64,000 nucleotides of DNA from Piromyces finnis. Its lineage: Eukaryota > Neocallimastigomycota > Neocallimastigomycetes > Neocallimastigales > Neocallimastigaceae. The number at the start of each line of letters is the position of its first letter. Position 1 is the first letter of the stretch. Positions 26,304-36,354 of this stretch are shown here, piece after piece. The stretch is from positions 1 through 64,000 of the forward strand of contig MCFH01000081.1 of the NCBI GenBank assembly GCA_002104945.1, given 5' to 3'. Position numbers and translations under genes: made by a program. The notes under the pieces were generated by a model. That model was not told the origin of the DNA and made no database searches. It worked only from the letters and a program-made list of their open reading frames with translations.

Positions 26304-28112
26304 TTTTATTATTGGTAAATTTCAACAATAATAATAAAAAAATTTTTATTTCTATTAAAGATTATTTTTACCCAATTATTTCTTTTATTTTAAATTGTTC
26401 CATAGATAATTATAATTTTTTTTTTAATGGTATCAAATGCTTTTGAATCTTTAATAATTAAAATTTAAAAGGTGATTTTATAAAAATTAAAGTTTAATCA
26501 ATTATAAATTTACAAAGATTATAAATAAATAATGACTAGGTATAATGTATTTAGCTAGTTTAATTAGAAATAGGAATAGTAATTTTATTTAATTTCTAAC
26601 AGGATTAAAAATCAAGGTTGCCAAAATTTGACAATTACAAAGTAATACTAACCTTTCTTTTAGTCTTCAACCATTAATTTTTTAATTTTTGTCTTAAACC
26701 TTCTAATATTGACAATTACTAGTTAATAATATATTTACATAGCTTTTGGAAGAAGTTTAGTATTAATAACAAAGACAATATATAAGAAAAAATTATTTAG
26801 CATTTATATAAAATTTAATATTTATTTAATATTCTTGTTTTTTTTTTTCTTTGATTTACTAATTTGTTATATATAATACTTAATATTTTTTTTTTCTATT
26901 TCATCATATATTTTTTTTTCTTTCAAGAATGAATTTAAATACTTTATACACTAAAATGACTATAAAATAATATTCATTAGATAATTAGGATTATCATTAC
27001 CAATGTTATTATTATATATAAGACTTTTAAAATGTTCTTTATTAAGGAATTTGAAGTTAAAACTAAGTATATAGTCAACCAAAGTTGGATTCTTTGATGA
27101 AATCAGCTTTTAGAAACTTTAATATCTAGTATTTATTCACTTTTTACATTTGCAAGCTAGTAGAATATATATTAATACTCCTACTGTTTATATTATAATA
27201 AAAGGAAACTTTTATTTCTAGTTTATTTTTTTAGTAATATTACGGTTTATTTTTTTTTTTTAAAATCTTTACAAATCAAAGTTATTTAACAAACAACTAT
27301 ATACATATAAATATACTAATTTTATAGTTTAAGTGTAACTGAAAAATAGAAACGAAATTATGATCAACATTAGTGGCTGATCTTACTAGCTTATCTACTA
27401 ATTTTTTTAACCTTTTCAATTAGTGTACTTATTGTTACTTTTTTAAAATACAACAAATATCTTTGAAACTTGTATTATATTAATTAATTTAATCCCTATT
27501 AAAAAAATTAAAAAAAAATTTTTAAATGAAAATAAATAAAAATGAATGTATTCTGGTGGTCTTAATTAAAAATTAAAAAAACCTTTTGTTATACTAGAGA
27601 ATAATAGTTATATTTGATTTTCAATGTAGCTAATAGACAAAAAAAAAAATTTTTTTTTTAAAGGACATGATTATGATCATCAAGCTTGTACTGCTATTTA
27701 ATATTAACTTTTTTGTTATTGCTTCAATTTTTTTATCATTGGTCAATAACTTAAAATGAAATTTTAATAAGGAGTATAAAGAGTGCTTTAGTAATTATTT
27801 AAAATGAGCAAACAAAATAATAACCATTAAATTTAACATTAATTTTTCTAATACCATTTTTTCAATAAATTTTTATAAATGTGTCTAGTTTAATTTGACT
27901 TTTACAGAGTTTTTTTTTTTTTTTTTTCCATCCCTTTAAGTTATTAATATTAAAATCTTTTTCTACAAGAAATTTTTTTCTTTACACTAAATACTTATAT
28001 GTATTACTATTTACTGAATAATTATTATTAATTATTTTATTATTTAAACTAATGAAGAAACCAGAAATATCCAAAAAATAGTATTTAAGAAAATAAGTAA
28101 AATACTTGAATC

Positions 28113-28150
<38 letters not shown>

Positions 28151-28429
28151 GAAAGGAGAGTATAATTTTTTGTAGCTATTTAATTTATAAGTTTATATTA
28201 TAATAAGTAATAATACATATTGATAATATTAAAAAATAAGAAATAAATAAATATAATATAATATATAAAGATATAAATATAAAATAAAATATAAAAATTA
28301 TTTAAGTTGCATCATAGGTTTGAGGAATTCTGCAATTTATACTGTGTGAGATATATACCTAATAAATTAAATAAATTAAATGAATTGAATAAAATAGAGA
28401 AGTAATATAATAATATGACAGTGTGGTGT
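26304..28429. other. AT-rich flank with heavily decayed LINE remnants
   Basis: Pieces line up by eye with the 3' part of the LINE family further right: about 26545-26680 (weak), 27350-27480 and 27530-27790 (GAATGTATTCTGG and CATGATTATGATC correspond to element GTATTCTAG and AATTATGATCTCC). Most differences are C to T or G to A relative to the young copies. T-runs near 27911-27927 and 28118-28149 may be old poly(A) tails. No gene is seen. Confidence 0.5.
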
Positions 28430-28790
28430 CTGTCTATTATACCCTGTTACGCGTCTTTAATGATTTCAATTAATAAAATATAAATATTAGACTTTGTTTA
28501 TGTAATATTAAGAAAGCTCCTTTGTCATATTGATACAACGTCGTTGCACTTGATTATATTTTATGTTTTATTTAACGTATAAAAAACCAACTTCATAGAT
28601 AATAAGGAAAGCTGCGAGACACTATATATATGAAACATGTCTTACAGTTTTTCCAGCATTGATATTTTTGGCTGTTCCTTTAAATCTTTTGAACATTGAC
28701 TATTGTTTACCAATAATATAAGACATTATTCATATTAGAAGTTCTACAGTGACCATCAAAACATTGATTATTTAAAAGTATAATTATTCA
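28430..28790 (-). mobile_element. Diverged LINE remnant, 3' UTR plus C-terminal coding part
   Basis: AAGAAAGCTCC at about 28511 matches the element 3' UTR (AAGAAAGCCAC). Then 28634-28775 tracks the C-terminal coding segment (TCTTACAG, CAGCATTGA, CTTTTGAACATTGAC, AGAAGTTC) with many substitutions. It appears to be an older subfamily in the same orientation as the young copies. It has no intact frame. Confidence 0.7.
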
Positions 28791-28842
28791 CAAAATATTA
28801 AAAATTAGGTATTATGCATTAATGTATTCTAATTTTCTTTTT

Positions 28843-28941
28843 AACGGCATCAATTATTTTAAACTTTATTATTAATTTAATTAAGTTAATTAAAATTATA
28901 ATAAAACTTTATCATGGATAATCTCCATAGCTCTTTTGGCC
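28843..28941 (-). mobile_element. Very short 5'-truncated LINE copy (copy 0)
   Basis: The right boundary is GGCC at 28941, immediately followed on the + strand by the T26 run 28942-28967 that is the poly(A) tail of copy 1. The left end is the family 3' terminus AACGGCATCAA at 28843, next to a short T-rich tail. About 200 bp of the usual 3' UTR is missing inside, so it is both 5'-truncated and internally deleted. CTCTTTTGGCC here and at 33619-33631 marks a subfamily different from the young copies. Confidence 0.75.
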
Positions 28942-28967
28942 TTTTTTTTTTTTTTTTTTTTTTTTTT

Positions 28968-29876
28968 AACGGCATCAAAATATTTTAAACTTTATTATTA
29001 ATTTAATTAAAATTATAATACATGTAATAAAAAAAAAAACTAAAAATAAAAATAAAAATAAAAAAAATATGTTTAAATAAACACAAATGAATAAAAATTG
29101 GGTATAATGTATTCTAGTAATTTTAATTAAAGTAAGAAAGCCACTATCATACTAAAGTATAATAATTGTATTTGACTTCCAATGGGACACCGAGCCAAAG
29201 ATCAAAATTTTGTCATGGAACAAAATTATGATCTCCATTGGTTGCGCTGGCCCTCCTGGCCTGTCTTACTGTTTCTTCAGCATTGACGCTCTTGGATGTT
29301 GCTTCAAACCTTTTGAACATTGACCATTGCTGGCCAATAGCAAAAGGCATGATTTTGGTTAGAAGTTCCGCGGTTACCGTCAAGAATGGTGTTCCTTCGT
29401 TAGTACCAGATTGAATCTGACGCTTACAAAGTTCTTTCCATTCCCTTGAATTGTAATTAATATTGTTAAAACTTCTTCCCCCAAGAAGGAATTAAATATT
29501 TTACTGCACACACTAGAATAATCATACACATTAATATTCACCGGATTATTAGAACTATTACTATCATCAACTAAATTACTATCTAAATTAGAATTATTAT
29601 CATCACTATTGCTATCATTACTAATATTATTATTTCTATTACTACTATTGTTATTATTACTATTGTTATTATTAATATTATTACTATTACTATTACTGTT
29701 ATTGCTATCTCTGCTGATATTAACATTTTCATTATTATTGATAGGACTATTGGAATTACGTTGACTGAAAAAATTTAATAGATGGACTATAGAATCATAA
29801 TGTTTAATACGGATATCTCTAAATGTTGGACAATCTAAAAACCAATGTTTAATACTTTGATCTCCACACTTGCAAC

Positions 29877-29880
<4 letters not shown>
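28968..29880 (-). mobile_element. 5'-truncated LINE copy 1
   Basis: 3' terminus AACGGCATC at 28968, about 245 bp of 3' UTR, then coding sequence reaching only the zinc knuckle. The 5' end at 29880 abuts T28 (29881-29908), the poly(A) tail of copy 2, with no target-site sequence between. Over the shared length it is almost identical to copies 2 and 3. Confidence 0.9.
29213..29880 (-). pseudogene. LINE ORF fragment (zinc knuckle to C-terminus), frameshifted
   Basis: It begins within the zinc knuckle (KCGDQSIKHW) and continues through the Asn/Ser-rich linker. One T is missing in the AAGGAATT segment near 29490 relative to copies 2 and 3, so the frame changes and stops early near 29380; the proper C-terminus lies in another frame up to the stop at 29213. 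A spurious start is supplied by the upstream tail (ATGCCG then AAA codons). Confidence 0.85.
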
Positions 29881-29908
<28 letters not shown>

Positions 29909-29911
<3 letters not shown>

Positions 29912-31677
29912 GGCATCAAATATTTTAAACTTTATTATTAATTTAATTAAAATTATAATACATGTAATAAAAAATTAAAAATAAATAAAAATAAAAAAAA
30001 TATGTTTAAATAAACACAAATGAATAAAAATTGGGTATAATGTATTCTAGTAATTTTAATTAAAGTAAGAAAGCCACTATCATACTAAAGTATAATAATT
30101 GTATTTGACTTCCAATGGGACACCGAGCCAAAGATCAAAATTTTATCATGGGACAAAATTATGATCTCCATTGGTTGCGCTGGCCCTCCTGGCCTGTCTT
30201 ACTGTTTTTTCAGCATTGACGCTCTTGGATGTTGCTTCAAACCTTTTGAACATTGACCATTGCTGGCCAATAGCAAAAGGCATGATTTTGGTTAGAAGTT
30301 CCGCGGTTACCGTCAAGAATGGTGTTCCTTCATTAGTACCAGATTGAATCTGACGCTTACAAAGTTCTTTCCATTCCCTTGAATTGTAATTAATATTGTT
30401 AAAACTTCTTCCCCCAAGAAGGAATTTAAATATTTTACTGTACACACTAGAATAATCATACACATTAATATTCACCGGATTATTAGAACTATTACTATCA
30501 TCAACTAAATTACTATCTAAATTAGAATTATTATCATCACTATTGCTATCATTACTAATATTATTATTTCTATTACTACTATTGTTATTATTACTATTGT
30601 TATTATTAATATTATTACTATTACTATTACTGTTATTGCTATCTCTGCTGATATTAACATTTTCATTATTATTGATAGGACTATTGGAATTACGTTGACT
30701 GAAAAAATTTAATAGATGGACTATAGAATCATAATGTTTAATACGGATATCTCTAAATGTTGGACAATCTAATAACCAATGTTTAATACTTTGATCTCCA
30801 CACTTGCAACATGGACAGTAGTTAGGACAAACTGGATCAACAAATTTAGCAGCTTTGGCAACTCTAGCATCCAACTTGTATCCGCTTCTTGCTTTCAATA
30901 GCCAGTAGAAGCCATAGGCAAACTCTGGGTACTCATAACATAATTTAATAAAATCTTTAGTTTCAATAAACTTATTATCATCATAATATTGCGCTTTGAT
31001 TGAATTCCCTTTGAGATCTTTCCAATAAAAGTTTTTAACTGCTTTAACATCTCCATGTTTCTTTAGCTTTTTATCAAGTATCCTACTTGATTTGCACCAC
31101 GTGTATTTTCTAAATTTAGGAATGTAATTGACAAGGTGTGAGATAATACAATTTGAGTTTTTCCATTTGTTAAAACATCTAATCTGAGCTAAAGCACATT
31201 TGGCTGACAATGGAGGAATATTCAAATCTTTTGAGATAGAGTATAAAGATATAAACGATACAGCTTTATGAACTCCGGCAACCCATCGTATTCCTTTGTT
31301 AACATGCTTCTGAGCAATCCTAGACCTAGCTTTGTTGGATCCAAGTAATGGTGCAAAGTATGAAACTCTGCTAATCACTTGTGAGTTAAGTACTAGCTTT
31401 TTGAAGGGAATAGGAATATTAGGATTTCTTAAGAATTTACTGACTGAAAAAAGTCCTTTCAAAACCTTGTTATTAAGAGCTTTAATTACTGGTTTAAGGG
31501 ACAAATTCTTATCAAATGGAACACCAAGATAAGTATAACAATCAGTAGTTGGAATGGGTTGTCCTGCTAAGTAAAATGTTGGATCTCTCTTGATCTGATT
31601 TTCTATTGATTCAGGACGAATCACCATCGTTGAACATTTCTGGATACCAAATTCCATTTCATTATACAAGGCCCATT

Positions 31678-31680
<3 letters not shown>
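29909..31680 (-). mobile_element. 5'-truncated LINE copy 2
   Basis: 3' terminus AACGGCATC just right of the T-run 29881-29908. The 5' end at about 31680 lies in the RT region (ATGAATGGGCC) and abuts a T-run of about 42 (31680-31721), which is the poly(A) tail of copy 3. Nearly identical to copy 3 throughout, so either the insertions were close in time or one arose from the other. Confidence 0.92.
30146..31680 (-). pseudogene. Truncated non-LTR retrotransposon ORF2-like protein (RT thumb, zinc knuckle)
   Basis: The open frame covers the end of a LINE reverse transcriptase (YLGVPFDKNL, the conserved YLG box after the catalytic site), a helical thumb/connection part, and a C-x2-C-x6-H-x4-C knuckle (CKCGDQSIKHWLLDC). 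An Asn/Ser-rich linker and a conserved tail ending in FVP follow. The RT catalytic YxDD box, endonuclease and ORF1 are missing, so the copy cannot move on its own. The frame is open through the upstream poly(A), giving an artificial Lys-run N-terminus that begins in the 3' end of copy 3. Confidence 0.88.
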
Positions 31681-31721
<41 letters not shown>

Positions 31722-31724
<3 letters not shown>

Positions 31725-33620
31725 GGCATCAAATATTTTAAACTTTATTATTAATTTAATTAAAATTATAATACATGTAATATAAAAATTAAAATAAAAT
31801 AAAAATAAAAAAAATATGTTTAAATAAACACAAATGAATAAAAATTGGGTATAATGTATTCTAGTAATATTAATTAAAGTAAGAAAGCCACTATCATACT
31901 AAAGTATAATAATTGTATTTGACTTCCAATGGGACACCGAGCCAAAGATCGAAATTTTGTCATGGAACAAAATTATGATCTCCATTGGTTGCGCTGGCCC
32001 TCCTGGCCTGTCTTACTGTTTCTTCAGCATTGACGCTCTTGGATGTTGCTTCAAACCTTTTGAACATTGTCCATTGCTGGCCAATAGCAAAAGGCATGAT
32101 TTTGGTTAGAAGTTCCGCGGTTACCGTCAAGAATGGTGTTCCTTCATTAGTACCAGATTGAATCTGACGCTTACAAAGTTCTTTCCATTCCCTTGAATTG
32201 TAATTGATATTGTTAAAACTTCTTCCCCCAAGAAGGAATTTAAATATTTTACTGCACACACTAGAATAATCATACACATTAATATTCACCGGATTATTAG
32301 AACTATTACTATCATTAACTAAATTACTATCTAAATTAGAATTATTATCTTCACTATTGCTATCATTACTAGTATTATTATTTCTATAACTACTATTGTT
32401 ATTATTACTATTTCTATTATTACTATTGTTACTATTACTATTGTTACTATTACTATTGTTACTATTACTATTGTTACTATTACTATTGTTACTATTACTA
32501 TTAATGTTATTGCTATCTCTACTGATATTATCAATTTCATTATTATTGATAGGACTATTGGAATTACGTTGACTGAAAAAATTTAATAGCTGGACTATGG
32601 AATCATAATGTTTAATACGGATATCTCTAAATGTTGGACAATCTAATAACCAATGTTTAATACTTTGATCTCCACACTTGCAACATGGACAGTAGTTAGG
32701 ACAAACTGGATCAACAAATTTGGCAGCTTTGGCAACTCTAGCATCCAACTTGTATCCGCTTCTTGCTTTCAATAGCCAGTAGAAGCCATAGGCAAACTCT
32801 GGGTACTCATAACATAATTTAATAAAATCTTTAGTATCAATAAACTTATTATCATCATAATATTGCGCTTTGATTGAATTCCCTTTGAGATCTTTCCAAT
32901 AAAAGTTTTTAACTGCTTTAACATCTCCATGTTTCTTTAGTTTTTTATCAAGTGTCCTACTTGATTTGCACCACGTGTATTTTCTAAATTTAGGAATGTA
33001 ATTGACAAGGTGTGAGATAATACAATTTGAGTTTTTCCATTTGTTAAAACATCTAACCTGAGCTAATGCACATTTGGCTGACAATGGAGGAATATTCAAA
33101 TCTTTTGAAATAGAGTATAAAGATATAAACGATACAGCTTTATGAACTCCGGCAACCCATCGTATTCCTTTGTTAACATGCTTCTGTGCAATTCTAGACC
33201 TGGCTTTGTTGGATCCAAGTAATGGTGCAAAGTATGAAACTCTGCTAATCACTTGTGAGTTAAGTACTAGCTTTTTGAAGGGAATAGGAATATTAGGATT
33301 TCTTAAGAATTTACTGACTGAAAAAAGCCCTTTCAAAACCTTGTTATTAAGAGCTTTAATAACTGGTTTAAGGGACAGATTCTTATCAAATGGAACACCA
33401 AGATAAGTATAACAATCAGTAGTTGGAATGGGTTGTCCTGCTAAGTAAAATGTTGGATCTCTCTTGTTCTGATTTTCTATTGATTCAGGACGAATCACCA
33501 TCGTTGAACACTTCTGGATACCAAATTCCATTTCATTATACAAGGCCCATTCATTAACTCTTCTAAGCATCTTTTTTAAGCATCCTCTTGTTGGAGCACA
33601 AATAAACTTGCAACATGAGC
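31722..33620 (-). mobile_element. LINE copy 3, longest in window
   Basis: 3' terminus AACGGCATC at about 31723, 3' UTR to about 31950, then coding sequence to about 33605. At 33620 it meets a piece of the C-terminal region of another, more diverged copy (33621-33710), again in minus orientation but without a poly(A) run between, which suggests rearrangement or template switching rather than simple tail insertion. Confidence 0.88.
31960..33605 (-). pseudogene. Truncated LINE ORF2-like protein, longest copy
   Basis: Same layout as copy 2 with a few more RT residues at the front (CAPTRGCLKKMLRRVNEW), corresponding to the segment just after the RT catalytic box, which is absent. An in-frame ATG at 33570 is unlikely to be a real start. 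The Asn/Ser linker is expanded by repeated 15-bp units near 32400-32500 compared with copies 1 and 2. The frame has no stop or shift, so the insertion is young, but without catalytic core it is non-autonomous. Confidence 0.88.
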
Positions 33621-33710
33621 TCTTTTGGCCTGTCTTACTATTTCTTCAGCATTGATGCTTTTGGATGTTGCTTTAAACCTTTTGAACATTGACCATTACT
33701 AGCAAGAGTA
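33621..33710 (-). mobile_element. Diverged LINE C-terminal fragment
   Basis: CTTTTGGCCTGTCTTACTATT and following bases match the last coding part of the element (GGCCTGTCTTACTGTT) with scattered substitutions, stopping around TTACTAGC at 33700. It marks the right edge of the LINE nest. Confidence 0.75.
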
Positions 33711-34081
33711 CATTTGTATGCAAGATTAAACTTTTTTTAATTAAATAAATTATTAATATTATTATATACTTTTACTTAAATAATAAATAAGTGTAAGTGA
33801 TAAAACTTAAAAGTCCACAAAAACATACACATTTAAAATAATATACTCATCAACTCACAAAATAAAAACAACCGATAATACTATTCTACACATTTAATCC
33901 TTATTTTTAATTCCTTATACACAATAATTATAAATTTAATTTGTTATTTCTATTATTTCTATTAAAATAAAACTTAAATTGTATACATTTTTTAATTTTA
34001 ATATGATAAATGAAACATTTATCAATAAGACAGACTTTATTATATTTGCATATATTATAAAGAATTTTACATTCAATATAT
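33711..34081. other. Spacer between LINE nest and RPL5 3' end
   Basis: A/T-rich without a gene; the right part is the likely RPL5 3' UTR. Confidence 0.55.
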
Positions 34082-35155
34082 TTATTCGAATTTTCTTTCG
34101 AAAGCAGCAATCTTTTGTCTGACACGGTCCTTTCTTTGCTTGAGGTTGCGCTTTTGGGTCTTGAACTTCTTGAGTTGAGTCTTTTGTTCTTCGGTAAGTG
34201 GAGCGCGTTCCTTCTTGGTGAATTCTGGGTTGGCACGGATCTTCTTGTGAGCTTCAGCGTACATACCTTCAAGATCGTCAGCAGAAACACCAGCAGCAAT
34301 GAATCTGGAGAATTGCTTCTTGTACTTTTCTTCATCTTCTTCTTCAAGAGTACGCATGTATTCAGCGACGTGTTGACCGTAGATGTAATCTCTGAGGACT
34401 TCGGAGTCGAGGCTCTTTTCTTCAGAGTCGTAACCTGGGAATCTGGTTTCACTGTGTGGAATGAGAACACCACCATCAGCAGCACCCTTCATAACAGCGA
34501 AGACCTTGCTACCAGTAGTAGTACGTCTAAGACCAACATCAAGGAAAGCCTTGAATGGACGTGGACCTTCTTCGTTTTCTTCAACTTCGAAGAATTCACC
34601 GTTAGCTTCAGTGACACCTTCGTATTGGGAGTCAAGACCGAGCTTCTTAAGAACACGACGAGCGGCAAGGAGACCAGTGGCGTAAGCAGCAGCCCAGTTA
34701 GTTAAACCAACCTTAATACCGTAGTTTGGTAATTCGTGAGCGTAAGCAGCACTAACGATGTAATCACCTTCAATCTTGGAGTAAACGAATTGAGCAACAA
34801 CATCAGTGTTAGTGAAACGGACAACAAGTCTGTACTTTGGAGAGTTGTACTTGTTCTTGGCTTGGGTAACTAATCTCTTACGAGCGTAGTAATCAGTTTT
34901 ACCCTCTAATAATTTTATTATATATTATTAATACTAATATATTATAATATAATATATATTTAATAATATAAACGATACTTACCACGTCTTCTTCTGTATT
35001 TGACTTGGTAACGCTTGAAGTAAGCCTTGTTCTTGACAGTCTTGACGAAAACCTAATTTAAATTAAATTCATAAATGGATGAATAATCATTAATTAATAA
35101 CAATAACCTTTAAAATAAAACATCATAATTAAACTTAAAAACAAAAAATTACCAT
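34082..35155 (-). CDS. RPL5: 60S ribosomal protein L5 (uL18)
   Basis: Exons 35155-35153, 35052-34983 and 34905-34082 splice to 298 residues, the normal family length. The first coding exon is the ATG alone, followed directly by GTAATT. N-terminus [36 protein letters not shown] across intron 2, and a Lys/Arg-rich C-terminus are diagnostic. uL18 binds 5S rRNA and goes into the central protuberance of the large subunit together with uL5. Codons are strongly biased to C-ending, in contrast to other genes in the window, as expected for very high expression. Transcribed divergently from RPL14. Confidence 0.97.
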
Positions 35156-35429
35156 TTTATTTAATAAATATATGAAAGAGAGAGATCCTAAATAAAATAA
35201 TTTCTGAAAATTTTTATTTTACTTAATGAAAAATTATTACAGCCAATCAGAATTTAATATTTATATACATATTATATACTCAAAATATGATTGGTTAATT
35301 GAAGATTCGTTTGAATATAGTGTAAGCGGATTCAAGATCCATATAATTCTGTCTCTTTCAGATCTTCCTCAATTTTTTATACAGAGGGCTAATTTTGTAA
35401 ATTTATAAAACAAAGTTAAAATTTTAAAC
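35156..35429. promoter_or_regulatory. Shared bidirectional RPL5/RPL14 promoter with two CCAAT boxes
   Basis: The 274 bp between the two start codons are markedly less A/T-only than other spacers. CCAAT at 35243-35247 (AGCCAATCAG) and its inverted copy ATTGG at 35290-35294 face each other 42 bp apart, the type of site bound by the HAP/NF-Y complex. A GATC-containing pair, AAGATCC near 35334 and AGATCT near 35360, lies on the RPL14 side. Regulation by these sites is an inference from motif and position. Confidence 0.6.
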
Positions 35430-36163
35430 ATGGTTGAGGTATATGAATATTAATGAATGATTAATAAAATATAAATAAAAAAATTTGAATAAGTGTTGTG
35501 TTTAGTGCTAAATATGTTTTTTAATGAATGATATTATTATGTTTATATATGTAATATATAATCTAACTTATTGTATTATATTACATTATATATATGTAGT
35601 TCAAGAAGATTGTCGAAGTTGGTCGTGTTGTCATGATCACTTACGGTCCAGATGCCGGTAAATTAGCCGTCATTGTTGACATTATTGACCACGCCAGAGT
35701 AAATATTAATTATATTGATGGATGAATGATTTTATGATATTATGTTATTAACAATTAAAAATATAAAACAATAGGCTTTAATTGATGGTCCAACCACCAA
35801 CGTTGCTCGTCAAGCTATGTCTTTCAAGCGTCTTAACCTTACCGCCGTCAAGGTTGCCAACCTCCCACGTGGTGCTTCTTCCCCAGTTGTTGCCAAGCGT
35901 CTTGCTGACCAAAAGATTAGTGAAGTTTTCGCTAAGACTACTTACGCTAAGAAGCTTGCCGCCAGAGCCGCCAGAGCTAACCTTACTGACTTCGGTCGTT
36001 TCAAGCTTATGATCGCCAAGAAGCAAGTAAGTTATTAAAACAATTATTGATATAATATTTTTTATAAATGCTTTAACATAGTAATTAATTCACATTTTTT
36101 ATATATTATCAGCGCCGCAATGTTATTAACCGTGAATTTGCTAAGCTTAAGAAGCAAAACTAG
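35430..36163 (+). CDS. RPL14: 60S ribosomal protein L14 (eL14)
   Basis: Exons 35430-35438, 35600-35698, 35775-36026 and 36113-36163 give 136 residues, all in phase. MVE is encoded by a 9-nt first coding exon. [23 protein letters not shown] and [12 protein letters not shown] are typical of eL14, a large-subunit surface protein with a KOW-like N-terminal fold. Codon bias to C-ending codons matches RPL5. Ends 192 bp from the convergent VPS3-like gene. Confidence 0.97.
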
Positions 36164-36354
36164 ATTAATAAGAAAATTGCCCTTAAAATAAATTTACAAT
36201 AAAATAATATTGGTAAAATAATTATGTTTAAAGTTATTACATTTTAAGTGTTTTGATAATATATATTCAGTTATTCAAAATATAATACAGGAATAATTAA
36301 TGGATGAAATAATATTATAAAGTTAAACAAAAATCAATATTGGTTTAAATATTT

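Noticed and set aside
34115-34705. Long plus-strand frame over RPL5
   Set aside because: Antisense shadow of the codon-biased RPL5 exon 3.
35226-35408. 60-codon plus-strand frame in the RPL5/RPL14 spacer
   Set aside because: It lies wholly in the shared promoter, overlaps the CCAAT boxes and resembles no protein; the openness is likely chance.
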